A stretch of DNA of 64,000 nt from Verrucomicrobiales bacterium (GTDB lineage: Bacteria; Verrucomicrobiota; Verrucomicrobiia; Limisphaerales; J093), in NCBI GenBank assembly GCA_024233305.1, contig JACKPV010000023.1, forward strand, positions 496,001 to 560,000, in the 5' to 3' direction. Below the pieces are notes generated by a model. It had not been told where the DNA came from, did not search any database, and was given only the letters and a program-made list of their open reading frames with translations. Positions 7,669 through 15,536 of the stretch are shown here, one piece after another. The translations under genes were made by a program, and so were the position numbers. How positions within the stretch are numbered: the stretch's first letter is position 1; each line of letters starts with the position of its first letter.

Positions 7669-9084
7669 TCAGGCGTGATGGTAGACGTCCCAACCGAGGT
7701 ACTTCTCGAGGGCCTCGCGCACGCCGACGGCAATGCGTGTCGGGTTGATGGCCACGTGATGCTCGAAGCCGTTCTCGCAGATGTAGGCCAGCAGGCCCTG
7801 GAAGTCGGGGATTTGCACCACTCCGTACCCACCGAAGGTCTTGAGCGGATCGCGGGTCAATTCGCCTTCCCCGACGTAGGCCCGCACTTCGCCCCAGGTA
7901 TCGTCGGTGCTGACGCGCAGGTAAGTGAACGGCGCGGCCTGGAGGCGGCCCACCACGGTGCCGTAGGTGTTCTCCTTGCCAACGGTTCCTGCGATGATCT
8001 CCTGGAAATCCATCTTCGGCGCGTCTTCGCCCTCGGTTTCGAACAGGTCTTTCGGCAGATTGCTGCAATGGAAGATGACGCCCTTGTCGGGGTCGTCACC
8101 GTAGTTGTTGTTCCAGTCCACGAGCGCGCTTGGCCGGCCGCTGGCCTTCACCATGGCGTACATGGCGACCGTCCCCATGATATCGACTTCGCAGGCGCTG
8201 CTGAGGCCCAGGTTGCTCATCATGCTCATGAGCGTGCAGGGCACCACGCCGAAGAACTCCTCCATGGCGGTCCAGCACTGGATGGCCGTGGCCTGGAGAT
8301 TTGCGTCCTTCATCCAGCGGTCCACCGCGACGCCGAACTTGGCCATCTTGAGGAGCGCGGCTTCGGGGATCGCCTTCGCCACCACGTAGCCCTGGATCTC
8401 GGCCAGCTTCGTCTGGACCGCGGCGTCCGAGTCGCCCAGCTTGCCGATCCAACCGAACAACTCGAACAAGTCCAGGGTCTCAACGCTGATGCCGGACTGT
8501 TCGAGCAACTTCTCGCTGTAGCGGACGGTGTTGAAAGCGTTCGGACGCGCCCCGAGGGCGCCGATGCGCAGGTTCTTCAAACCGCGGACCACGCGGCACG
8601 TGGCCATGAAGTCCGCGAGATCCTGTTGGAAACTCTCCGATTCAGGCCGGCAGGTGTGGAGCCGGGTGAGCGTGAACGGCACGTCGTACTGCCGGAGGTT
8701 GTTGCAGACCGACATCTTGCCGCAGAAGCTGTCGCGCCGGTCCTTCAAGCTCATGATCGACGGGTCATCGCTGAAGGCATGCACCAGCACGGGAACATCC
8801 AGGCCGGCCCAGCGGATCGTGTTGGCCACCGCGCGTTCGTCGCCGAAGTTGGGCAGCGTGACCAGGATGCCGTCGATTTCGTCCGCGTGTTTCCGGAACA
8901 GATCGGCACAAGCCCGCGCGTCGGCCAGGCTTTCCACAGAGCCGAACTTGGTGGCCTCCGGGGACAGCACCACGGTCTTGATCCCGGCCTGTTCGAGGGT
9001 TTGCAGAATCTGCTTTCGGCCCGTGTCACAAAGATGGGCGGGGAAGAAGCCGCGGTTGCCAACGATGACTCCGAGGGTGCTCAT
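7669..9084 (-). CDS. L-fucose/L-arabinose isomerase-family protein (COG2407 type)
   Basis: A 471-residue sugar isomerase. It begins MSTLGVIVGNRGFFPAHLC and has the FucI-like layout: an N-terminal Rossmann-like half (LVHAFSDDPSIMSLKDRRDSFCGKMSVCNNL in segments, residues about 105-140), a middle segment ATAIQCWTAMEEFFGVVPC with a probable metal-binding glutamate, ALVDWNNNYGDDPDKGVIFHCSNLP, and a C-terminal ENGFEHHVAINPT with a likely metal-binding histidine. The true E. coli-type AraA sequence is absent from the window. Beside araB, araD, galM and GH127, the simplest reading is that this enzyme performs the L-arabinose to L-ribulose step. It is the first gene of the minus-strand cluster, 315 bp from the divergent GH127 gene. 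Confidence 0.87.
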   Translation of the reverse strand: MSTLGVIVGNRGFFPAHLCDTGRKQILQTLEQAGIKTVVLSPEATKFGSVESLADARACADLFRKHADEIDGILVTLPNFGDERAVANTIRWAGLDVPVLVHAFSDDPSIMSLKDRRDSFCGKMSVCNNLRQYDVPFTLTRLHTCRPESESFQQDLADFMATCRVVRGLKNLRIGALGARPNAFNTVRYSEKLLEQSGISVETLDLFELFGWIGKLGDSDAAVQTKLAEIQGYVVAKAIPEAALLKMAKFGVAVDRWMKDANLQATAIQCWTAMEEFFGVVPCTLMSMMSNLGLSSACEVDIMGTVAMYAMVKASGRPSALVDWNNNYGDDPDKGVIFHCSNLPKDLFETEGEDAPKMDFQEIIAGTVGKENTYGTVVGRLQAAPFTYLRVSTDDTWGEVRAYVGEGELTRDPLKTFGGYGVVQIPDFQGLLAYICENGFEHHVAINPTRIAVGVREALEKYLGWDVYHHA

Positions 9085-9231
9085 GAGATGATTTGGGATT
9101 TAGATGCGATGCCGGGGAACAGAAGTGACCCGCCGGCAACCGGACGGTGTCGGCGGTGCCACGCCCTCCCCGATTCCAGGGGGCCGACGTTCCGCTTTGA
9201 ACCGGTCGCTATGCACATGCGGGCCACAATT

Positions 9232-9246
9232 CTTAAGAAGATTAAG
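9232..9246. promoter_or_regulatory. Dyad 1 in the arabinose divergent promoter region
   Basis: CTTAA, five bases, TTAAG form a 5-5-5 inverted repeat 148 bp before the isomerase start. The same architecture recurs at 9384-9398. The surrounding 9085-9399 interval contains no gene other than an implausible upstream extension of GH127, and is the expected control region for both divergent genes. Confidence 0.55.
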
Positions 9247-9383
9247 GAAGTCTAGCGGAACGCCCGCCGGGAGCGTCAAGCCCGAACTGCGAATGCGGGC
9301 GGGGGGGCGGCTGGACGCCGGGCGCGCGTTAGACAGGCCGGCGGGATGAATCTCCCAAAAAGCTGGTCTTGCCGCCGGAATTT

Positions 9384-9398
9384 GTTAAGGAAGTTAAC
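9384..9398. promoter_or_regulatory. Dyad 2, overlapping the GH127 ribosome-binding region
   Basis: GTTAA, five bases, TTAAC form the same 5-5-5 dyad as at 9232-9246, with centres 152 bp apart. It contains the AAGGAAG that would serve as ribosome-binding site six bases before the ATG at 9400, so a protein or structure here could also affect translation. Confidence 0.55.
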
Positions 9399-9399
9399 A

Positions 9400-12129
9400 A
9401 TGAAAACGTCCTTCCTTCTCCCCTGGTTTTCCCGGGCCTGCGGCGTGGCGCTGCTGGCAGGCGTGCTCCCGGCTCTCGGGCAGGATGGCGCTGCCGACCC
9501 GGCCGCGGCGGGCGTCAACCTCGCGGTGGCTGCTGCGCCGTCGACCTCCTATGTTTCCGGCGACACCTCGCTCGAGGCCTTGCAGGATGACGCCGGCCCG
9601 CGCAGTTCCCGTGACCGGCGCGGTGGTTCGTACGGGAACTGGCCCACGACGGGTACCCAGTGGGTCCAGTACGACTGGCCGCAACCCATCCGAACGCGCC
9701 AATCCGCCGTCTATTGGTGGGCGGACGGGCGCGGGGTGCATGCGCCGCGGGCAGCCCGGTTGCTTTACTGGAATGGCGCGGATTTCGTCCCGGTACCCGC
9801 CGCCACCTCCCTCGGCGTCGCGGAAAACCGGTTCAACGAGACAACGTTTGACGAGATCGAGACCACGAAGTTGCGGCTCGAAATCGACTCGGACGGGCGT
9901 TGGTCAACGGGGATCCTCGAATGGCGGGTCTTCGATTCCGGTGCGTCGCCGAACTTCCCGCCGCGGGTCGATGCCGGAGTGGACCGCGTGGTGGTGCTCG
10001 GTGGTCGGACTTGGTTGAGCGGCTCGGTCCGGACGCTGAAGGGGAAGACCGGGGCGCCGGTTATGTCAGGATGGAGCCGCTGTTCCGGTCCGGGGGAGGT
10101 GGCCTTCGAGGACGCGGGTGCGCTGTCCACGGCAGCCACTTTCTCGGCGGTGGGTGAGTATGAACTGGCGCTGACTGCCCGACAGGACGACCTCAGCGGG
10201 ACGGCGACGCTTCAGGTGAAGGTCGTTCCCGCGGCACCGGAACGGCCCCTTCAGGCGGTCGAGACGCGGGCTTATCGCGTGGACAGTCCCCTGTGGCGGG
10301 ATCGGGTGAAGGCCTTGATCGTGCATTGGATCCCGCACTGCATCCGCCAGATCGAGGATCCCGACCTGCGTGAAGGCGGGCTCAACAACTTCGTCGAAGC
10401 GGCGAAGAAGCTGACCGGTCAACCGGCGGGCGAACACCGCGGCTACGTGTTCTCGAATGCCTGGATCTTCAACACCCTTGAGGCCATTTGCCGGGCCCTG
10501 GACGTGGACGCCGACGGGGACAAGGAAGTGATTGCGGCGCAGACCCGGATGCGCGCGACGCTCGAGGAGTGGATTCCGTTGGTTCTGGCCGCGCAGGAGC
10601 CGGACGGCTACCTCCAGACCGCCTTTACGCTCAGCGAACGCGAGCGTTGGTCGCCCCGTTATCGAGGCGATCACGAAGGATATGTGGCCGGCTATTTCCT
10701 CGACGCGGCCGTGGCGCATCACCGGCTCACGCGGGGCGCCGACACCCGGCTGTTTGCGGCTGCGCGAAGATTGGCGGACTGCTGGGATGAGCATCTCGGC
10801 CCGGCGCCGAAACAGGATTGGTTCGACGGCCATCAGGCCATGGAGATGGGGCTCATGAATCTGGGCCGGCTGGTGAACGAAGTGGAAGGGCCCGGCGCGG
10901 GGGATCGTTACCTCCGGCTGGCGAAATTCCTCCTCGATTGCCGGCGGGATGGATCCGAATACGACCAAAGCCATCGGCCGGTCGTGCAGCAATACGAAGC
11001 CGTCGGACACGCCGTCCGCGCCGTCTACACCTACACCGCAATGGCGGACGTGGTTCTGGAAACCGGCGATCCGGACTATCAAAGTGCCGTCGAGTCGCTC
11101 TGGGACAACATCGTCAATCGCAAGTACTACGTGACCGGCGGCGTCGGCAGCGGGGAGACGTCTGAAGGATTTGGCCCGGACTATTCGCTCCGGCACAGCG
11201 GTTACTGCGAGTCCTGCTCGAGTTGCGGCGAGATCTTCTTCCAGCACCGGCTCAACCTGATCCACCACGACGCCCGGTATGCGGACCTGTTGGAAGAGAC
11301 GCTTTACAACGCGCTGCTCGGCTCCGTCGACCTCGCGGGCGGGAATTTCTACTACCAGAACCCGCTCGACGAGCGTCGTCCACGTTATCCCTGGCATGGT
11401 TGTCCGTGCTGTGTCGGGAACATCCCCCGGACGTTGCTCTCTCTGCCGACCTGGATCTACGCCAAGGATCCGGACGGCGTGTATGTGAATCTGTTTGTCG
11501 GCAGCACGGTTCGCCTGACCGGTGTGGGCGGGGCCGAGGTCGAGTTCGTCCAGCGCACCGATCACCCGTGGGGCGGGCGGGTGTCGCTCACGGTGAATCC
11601 CGAGGTCCCGGCCCGCTTTGCCCTGCATGTGCGCGTTCCCTCCCGGTCCGTGAGCCAGCTCTACCGGGCCGAACCGGTGGCGGACGGTCTGCGCGGCGTG
11701 ACCGTCAACGGTGCGGCGATCGAGCCGGGGATCGTTGCCGGCTACGCGGTGATCACGCGGGAATGGCAGGCCGGGGACCGGGTGGAGTTCACGCTCCCGA
11801 TGCCGGTCCAGATCGTGCGCGGGGATGCGCGGATCGAAGCCACGAAGGGGCAGGTAGCGCTGCGGTACGGCCCCCTGGTTTACTGCGTCGAACCGATGGA
11901 CCAGGCAACGACGTTCGGCGCGGTGGATCTGGCGACGGGGCTGACGCCCGAATGGCGGGCCGATCTGCTGGGAGGCGTCAATGTCCTGCGTGGTCGTTGG
12001 CAGGATGGAACGTTGCTGACCGCGATTCCCTACTACGCCCGTTTCAATCGCCTGCCGCCGGCGGCCTCGACGGAGGGCGGGCGTCCCGACGGGGAACAAC
12101 GGGCAACGGTCTGGTTGCCGGCGCCGTAG
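9400..12129 (+). CDS. Secreted GH127 beta-L-arabinofuranosidase with N-terminal accessory domains
   Basis: The 909-residue protein starts MKTSFLLPWFSRACGVALLAG, a signal peptide; the frame is open to 9346 but only the 9400 ATG has a ribosome-binding sequence (AAGGAAG) and a sensible signal. Residues about 30-190 resemble an F5/8-type carbohydrate-binding fold, and about 195-285 a PKD/Ig-like domain. The GH127 (DUF1680) domain follows. Its cysteine-rich active site is visible: CESCSSC at 603-609, with Glu604, and C-P-C-C at 668-671 followed by VGN. In characterised GH127 enzymes such cysteines bind zinc and one is the nucleophile that releases L-arabinofuranose. It is divergent from the arabinose catabolic cluster, supplying its substrate. 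Confidence 0.92.
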   Translation: MKTSFLLPWFSRACGVALLAGVLPALGQDGAADPAAAGVNLAVAAAPSTSYVSGDTSLEALQDDAGPRSSRDRRGGSYGNWPTTGTQWVQYDWPQPIRTRQSAVYWWADGRGVHAPRAARLLYWNGADFVPVPAATSLGVAENRFNETTFDEIETTKLRLEIDSDGRWSTGILEWRVFDSGASPNFPPRVDAGVDRVVVLGGRTWLSGSVRTLKGKTGAPVMSGWSRCSGPGEVAFEDAGALSTAATFSAVGEYELALTARQDDLSGTATLQVKVVPAAPERPLQAVETRAYRVDSPLWRDRVKALIVHWIPHCIRQIEDPDLREGGLNNFVEAAKKLTGQPAGEHRGYVFSNAWIFNTLEAICRALDVDADGDKEVIAAQTRMRATLEEWIPLVLAAQEPDGYLQTAFTLSERERWSPRYRGDHEGYVAGYFLDAAVAHHRLTRGADTRLFAAARRLADCWDEHLGPAPKQDWFDGHQAMEMGLMNLGRLVNEVEGPGAGDRYLRLAKFLLDCRRDGSEYDQSHRPVVQQYEAVGHAVRAVYTYTAMADVVLETGDPDYQSAVESLWDNIVNRKYYVTGGVGSGETSEGFGPDYSLRHSGYCESCSSCGEIFFQHRLNLIHHDARYADLLEETLYNALLGSVDLAGGNFYYQNPLDERRPRYPWHGCPCCVGNIPRTLLSLPTWIYAKDPDGVYVNLFVGSTVRLTGVGGAEVEFVQRTDHPWGGRVSLTVNPEVPARFALHVRVPSRSVSQLYRAEPVADGLRGVTVNGAAIEPGIVAGYAVITREWQAGDRVEFTLPMPVQIVRGDARIEATKGQVALRYGPLVYCVEPMDQATTFGAVDLATGLTPEWRADLLGGVNVLRGRWQDGTLLTAIPYYARFNRLPPAASTEGGRPDGEQRATVWLPAP

Positions 12130-12160
12130 CCGGGCCAGGTCGGGAGGACTTCGGAAAAGC

Positions 12161-12194
12161 AAAAGGCCGGGGGAGCAGCTCCCCCGGCCGTTTT
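12161..12194. terminator. Bidirectional rho-independent terminator
   Basis: A perfect 11-bp GC stem (12165-12175 with 12179-12189, loop CAG) is flanked by AAAA on the left and GTTTT on the right. It lies between the convergent GH127 and aldolase genes and can end both transcripts. Confidence 0.9.
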
Positions 12195-12225
12195 CGTGCG
12201 AATGGGGCGTCGCCCCCGTTCCTGC

Positions 12226-13188
12226 TCAGTCGAACGCGTGGCCGGCGCAGCAGAGGACGTTCCGTACCTTGTGGCGGACGAGGTCCTTCACCGCCGCCCG
12301 GGCCGGACCCAGGTATTTGCGCGGGTCGAACTCCTTCGGGCTCTCGGCGAACACCTTCCGAATGCCGGCGGTCATGGCGATGCGCAGGTCGGTGTCGATG
12401 TTGACCTTGGTGCAACCCGTGCGGCGGGCGACTTCGATGTCGGCCTCGGGCACGCCCTTGGCGTCGGGCATCGTGCCGCCGTACTTGTTCACCTCGGCCA
12501 CCAGGTGCTGGGGCACGCTCGAGGCGCCGTGCAGGACCAGCGGGTAATCGCCGAGCCCGGCGTCCATGAGCGCTTTCTTGATGTCCTTGAGGCGCTGAAG
12601 GTCCAGGTGCTGTTCGCCCTTGAATTTGTAGGCGCCGTGCGAGTTGCCGATGGCGACGGCGAGCGAGTCGCAGCCGGATTCCTTCACGAACTGAACGGCC
12701 TCCTCGGGATGTGTATAGTGGCCGCCGGTCGAGTAGTTGCCCCCCTCCTCGCCGTCATCGAACTGCGCCCCCACGAGGTGGCCGAGTTCGGATTCCACGA
12801 CGCAATTGTGGGCGTGGGCGTATTCGACGACCTTGCGGGTGATCTCGACGTTCTTCTCGAACGGTTCGTGGCTGGCGTCGATCATGACGCTGGTGAAGCC
12901 CTCATCGATGCACTGCTTGCACAGCTCGAAGGTGTCGCCGTGATCGAGATGAATGGCGATGGGGACGGTCGAGAGACTGACGGCGGCCTCGATCAGCTTC
13001 TTGAGGTAAACGGGGTTCGCGTAACTGCGGGCGCCCTTCGAGATCTGGAGAATGAGCGGCGCCTTTTCCTCTTCGCAGGCCTCGACGATGGCCTGGATAA
13101 GTTCCATGTTGTTCACGTTGAAGGCGCCCAGGGCATACTTCCCGACGAGGGCCTTCGCAAACAGGTCGCGCGTGTGTGTCAGTGGCAT
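12226..13188 (-). CDS. fba: Class II fructose-bisphosphate aldolase
   Basis: A 320-residue class II aldolase that interconverts fructose 1,6-bisphosphate with DHAP and glyceraldehyde 3-phosphate. It begins with GKYALGAFNVNNMELIQAIV, carries the zinc motif HLDHGDTFE near residue 80, VESELGHLVGAQFDD, and ends the barrel with LVLHGASSVPQHL and GCTKVNIDTDLR. Length and order fit the class IIB subgroup that includes GatY/KbaY and the short bacterial Fba enzymes; a tagatose-bisphosphate role cannot be excluded. It stands alone between a terminator and a 255-bp gap and is probably a housekeeping glycolytic gene. Confidence 0.92.
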   Translation of the reverse strand: MPLTHTRDLFAKALVGKYALGAFNVNNMELIQAIVEACEEEKAPLILQISKGARSYANPVYLKKLIEAAVSLSTVPIAIHLDHGDTFELCKQCIDEGFTSVMIDASHEPFEKNVEITRKVVEYAHAHNCVVESELGHLVGAQFDDGEEGGNYSTGGHYTHPEEAVQFVKESGCDSLAVAIGNSHGAYKFKGEQHLDLQRLKDIKKALMDAGLGDYPLVLHGASSVPQHLVAEVNKYGGTMPDAKGVPEADIEVARRTGCTKVNIDTDLRIAMTAGIRKVFAESPKEFDPRKYLGPARAAVKDLVRHKVRNVLCCAGHAFD

Positions 13189-13443
13189 AAGTCTTCCAAT
13201 TCGTTTTCCATTCGCTCATCAAATGATGAACGGGCCGGAGTTTAGGCTGCCTGCCCGCGAAAGGAAGCGAAAAGCGCCGGGCCGAACGGGGCGGGGCGAG
13301 CGTCCGGCCTTCTCCGCGGTGGACCGGCCGGCCGGTTCGGCGCACGGCATCCGTTCCGCCGGCGGCGCCGGGAGGCAACCGCAACGCGGCATGAACCCCG
13401 CGCGCCGAAAGCGTCGGGACGCGTGCCGAGGGGCCGCCGGCGG

Positions 13444-15309
13444 TCAGCCTCCGGCCAGCCGGCGTTCGACGAGCAGGAGATAACGGCGCGCCAGGAAGTT
13501 CGACCAGGGCCAGATTTCGAGCGACCGGTTCAGCCAGCGGCGCGCTTCGGCGTAATCCTCGCGCTGAATCTCGTGCCAGCCGCGCATCATGACGACGTGG
13601 TGATTGTTCGGATCGAGTTCGACGGCCCGCTCGAACAACGGGGTGGCCCGTTCGGGTTCTCCGAGCCAGTCGAGGCACATGCCGGCGCGGATGAAGTTGT
13701 AGGTCTCCCAGCGGTTCAGCTCCATGCCGCGTTCAAAGGACTTCAAGGCCTCCCCGGCCAGCCACTTCCAGTTGTTCGAGCCCTCCCAGCTTTCCAGCCG
13801 GTAGAACTCCCCGAGGCGGGCGCGCGAATCGGGGTTCTTCGGCTCGATCGCCACCGCCGCCTCGAGGGCGGCCAGCTGGGTTTCGGCGGCGGTGCTGTCG
13901 AGGGCCCGGTCCATGGCGCGGGCCTCACGCCAACGTTGCACGGATTGCTGGCCGAGCACCACCACCGTGACGAGGCCGAGGACCGAAACCGTGATTCGTC
14001 CGGCGAGGTTGGGGGACATCCAATACTTCCGCGTGGCGAACCGGAGGTGACTCGAAAGGCTGGCGACGAGCACCGTGGCGAGGATGGCGTTCGCCGGAAT
14101 CTGGAGGTTGAAATCCAGGGCGGTATGCACCCCCAACGCCACCATGCCGACCGCCACGCCGAGCACATGCGCCGCCCGGTCGCTGCGTTTCGTCACCAGA
14201 TCGGCGCTGCCGCGATGCACGAAACGCCAGGTGCGCGGCACGCCCACCGCCACCAGCAACACGCCGGCCACCAGGATGCCGCCCCCGACCGCGCCCCAGT
14301 CGGCGAGGACGTTCAGGTAGTCGTTGTGCGCCCAGTAAGGACGGGACTGGAGTTCCGGGGGCCGGTATTGGGGAAAACGGACATCGAAATGGGCGGGACC
14401 GACCCCCAGCCAGAAATGGTCGCGCCACATAGCCGCCGTGGCCTTGCTCAACCACCATCGCACGCTCACGTCCTGCAGCTGGCCGCCGGTGAACATGAGG
14501 GTGAACCGTTCCCGCACCGTCCGCGATTTCCAGACAAAGAGCCCGCCCCCGACGAGGGTGACCAGCAGGATCGAGAGGGCCAGCCAGCGGTGGTTGCGGA
14601 AGCGGATCATGAAGGCGACGAGCACCAGCAGGGCCACGCCGCAGGAGAGCCAGCCGCCCCGCGAGATGCTGGCGCCGATGCCCGCCAGGATCACCAGGGC
14701 CGCGTAGGCGATGAACACCCGGTTCAGGATTTTGTCCCGCCCGAGCAACAGCATCGCGAGCGCCAGGGGCAGGAGCATCTCCAGAAATCCGGCGAGGTGG
14801 TTCGGACAGATGAATGTTCCCGAACCCCGCCCCGCGTAGACCTCGGGGCGCTCGAAGCCCCAGACATGGTAGTTGCGCGCGATGACCTGGTAGAGCGCAT
14901 ACATCGAGACCACGGTCGCCAGCCCGAGGAGGGCGTATACGAGCTTCCGCGTGACGTCGCTGTGGTAGAGGTTGTTGAGAACGATGAAGAACAGCCAGGC
15001 GTAAACCAGGATCCGCATCAGCTCCTTCCGCGCCACATATTCGACATCCGCTTGCGCGTACCGCAGGACGGCGTAGGCCACGAACGCGACGATGGCCCAG
15101 CAAACCGGCGGCCACTGGAGGCGGGGGCCCGAGGAACGCACCCAGAACCGCGCCACCCACAGCGCGGTTGCCACCGCCACGATGGCCTGGACGACGGCAA
15201 AATCCTGGTCCCGCACCGCTCCGGTGGCGAGGGTCGCAAACCCCAGCGCGCCAAGCACCAGCACGGCCAGGCTTCGTTCGATCAAGTGGTCCAGACGCTC
15301 ACCTTCCAT
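13444..15309 (-). CDS. O-antigen ligase/polymerase-like membrane protein with C-terminal TPRs
   Basis: The 621-residue protein has about 10-12 hydrophobic segments between residues 10 and 420, including LVYAWLFFIVLNNLY and MLLPLALAMLLLGRD. It carries the Wzy/WaaL-type signatures GTFICPNHLAGFLEMLLPLA and SISRGGWLSCGVALL, and the periplasmic loop WLGVGPAHFDVRFPQYRPPE followed by AHNDYLNVLADWG. Such proteins join or polymerise glycans on undecaprenyl carriers in the inner membrane. Residues about 430-621 are soluble and read as TPR-like repeats (LAALEAAVAIEPKNPDSRARLGE and LFERAVELDPNNHHVVMMRG). No other glycan-assembly gene lies nearby, so the substrate is unknown. Confidence 0.85.
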   Translation of the reverse strand: MEGERLDHLIERSLAVLVLGALGFATLATGAVRDQDFAVVQAIVAVATALWVARFWVRSSGPRLQWPPVCWAIVAFVAYAVLRYAQADVEYVARKELMRILVYAWLFFIVLNNLYHSDVTRKLVYALLGLATVVSMYALYQVIARNYHVWGFERPEVYAGRGSGTFICPNHLAGFLEMLLPLALAMLLLGRDKILNRVFIAYAALVILAGIGASISRGGWLSCGVALLVLVAFMIRFRNHRWLALSILLVTLVGGGLFVWKSRTVRERFTLMFTGGQLQDVSVRWWLSKATAAMWRDHFWLGVGPAHFDVRFPQYRPPELQSRPYWAHNDYLNVLADWGAVGGGILVAGVLLVAVGVPRTWRFVHRGSADLVTKRSDRAAHVLGVAVGMVALGVHTALDFNLQIPANAILATVLVASLSSHLRFATRKYWMSPNLAGRITVSVLGLVTVVVLGQQSVQRWREARAMDRALDSTAAETQLAALEAAVAIEPKNPDSRARLGEFYRLESWEGSNNWKWLAGEALKSFERGMELNRWETYNFIRAGMCLDWLGEPERATPLFERAVELDPNNHHVVMMRGWHEIQREDYAEARRWLNRSLEIWPWSNFLARRYLLLVERRLAGG

Positions 15310-15471
15310 CGGCGCGCAAGGCTAGGCGAGCCGGGCGCCGGCCGTCACGCACATTTGGGCGGCGCTGCTGCGGAGCCGGCCGCCCAACCGAGGGCGACTG
15401 CCGTGCCATGGTGAAGACCCCCTTTGGGTTGACGGGGTGTCGGGCGGCATCGGACCGGCGAGGAAAAGGAA

Positions 15472-15507
15472 GGCCGGCGGTCCGAAGCAGGCTTCGGACC
15501 GCCGGCC
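15472..15507 (-). terminator. Terminator of the LamG/Ig gene
   Basis: A perfect 16-bp stem (15472-15487 with 15492-15507, loop CAGG) lies 29 bp beyond the stop at 15537. On the minus strand it is followed by TCCTTTTCC, a moderate T-rich tract. Confidence 0.8.
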
Positions 15508-15536
15508 GCAATGACCATCGATGGCCGATGGGGAAC

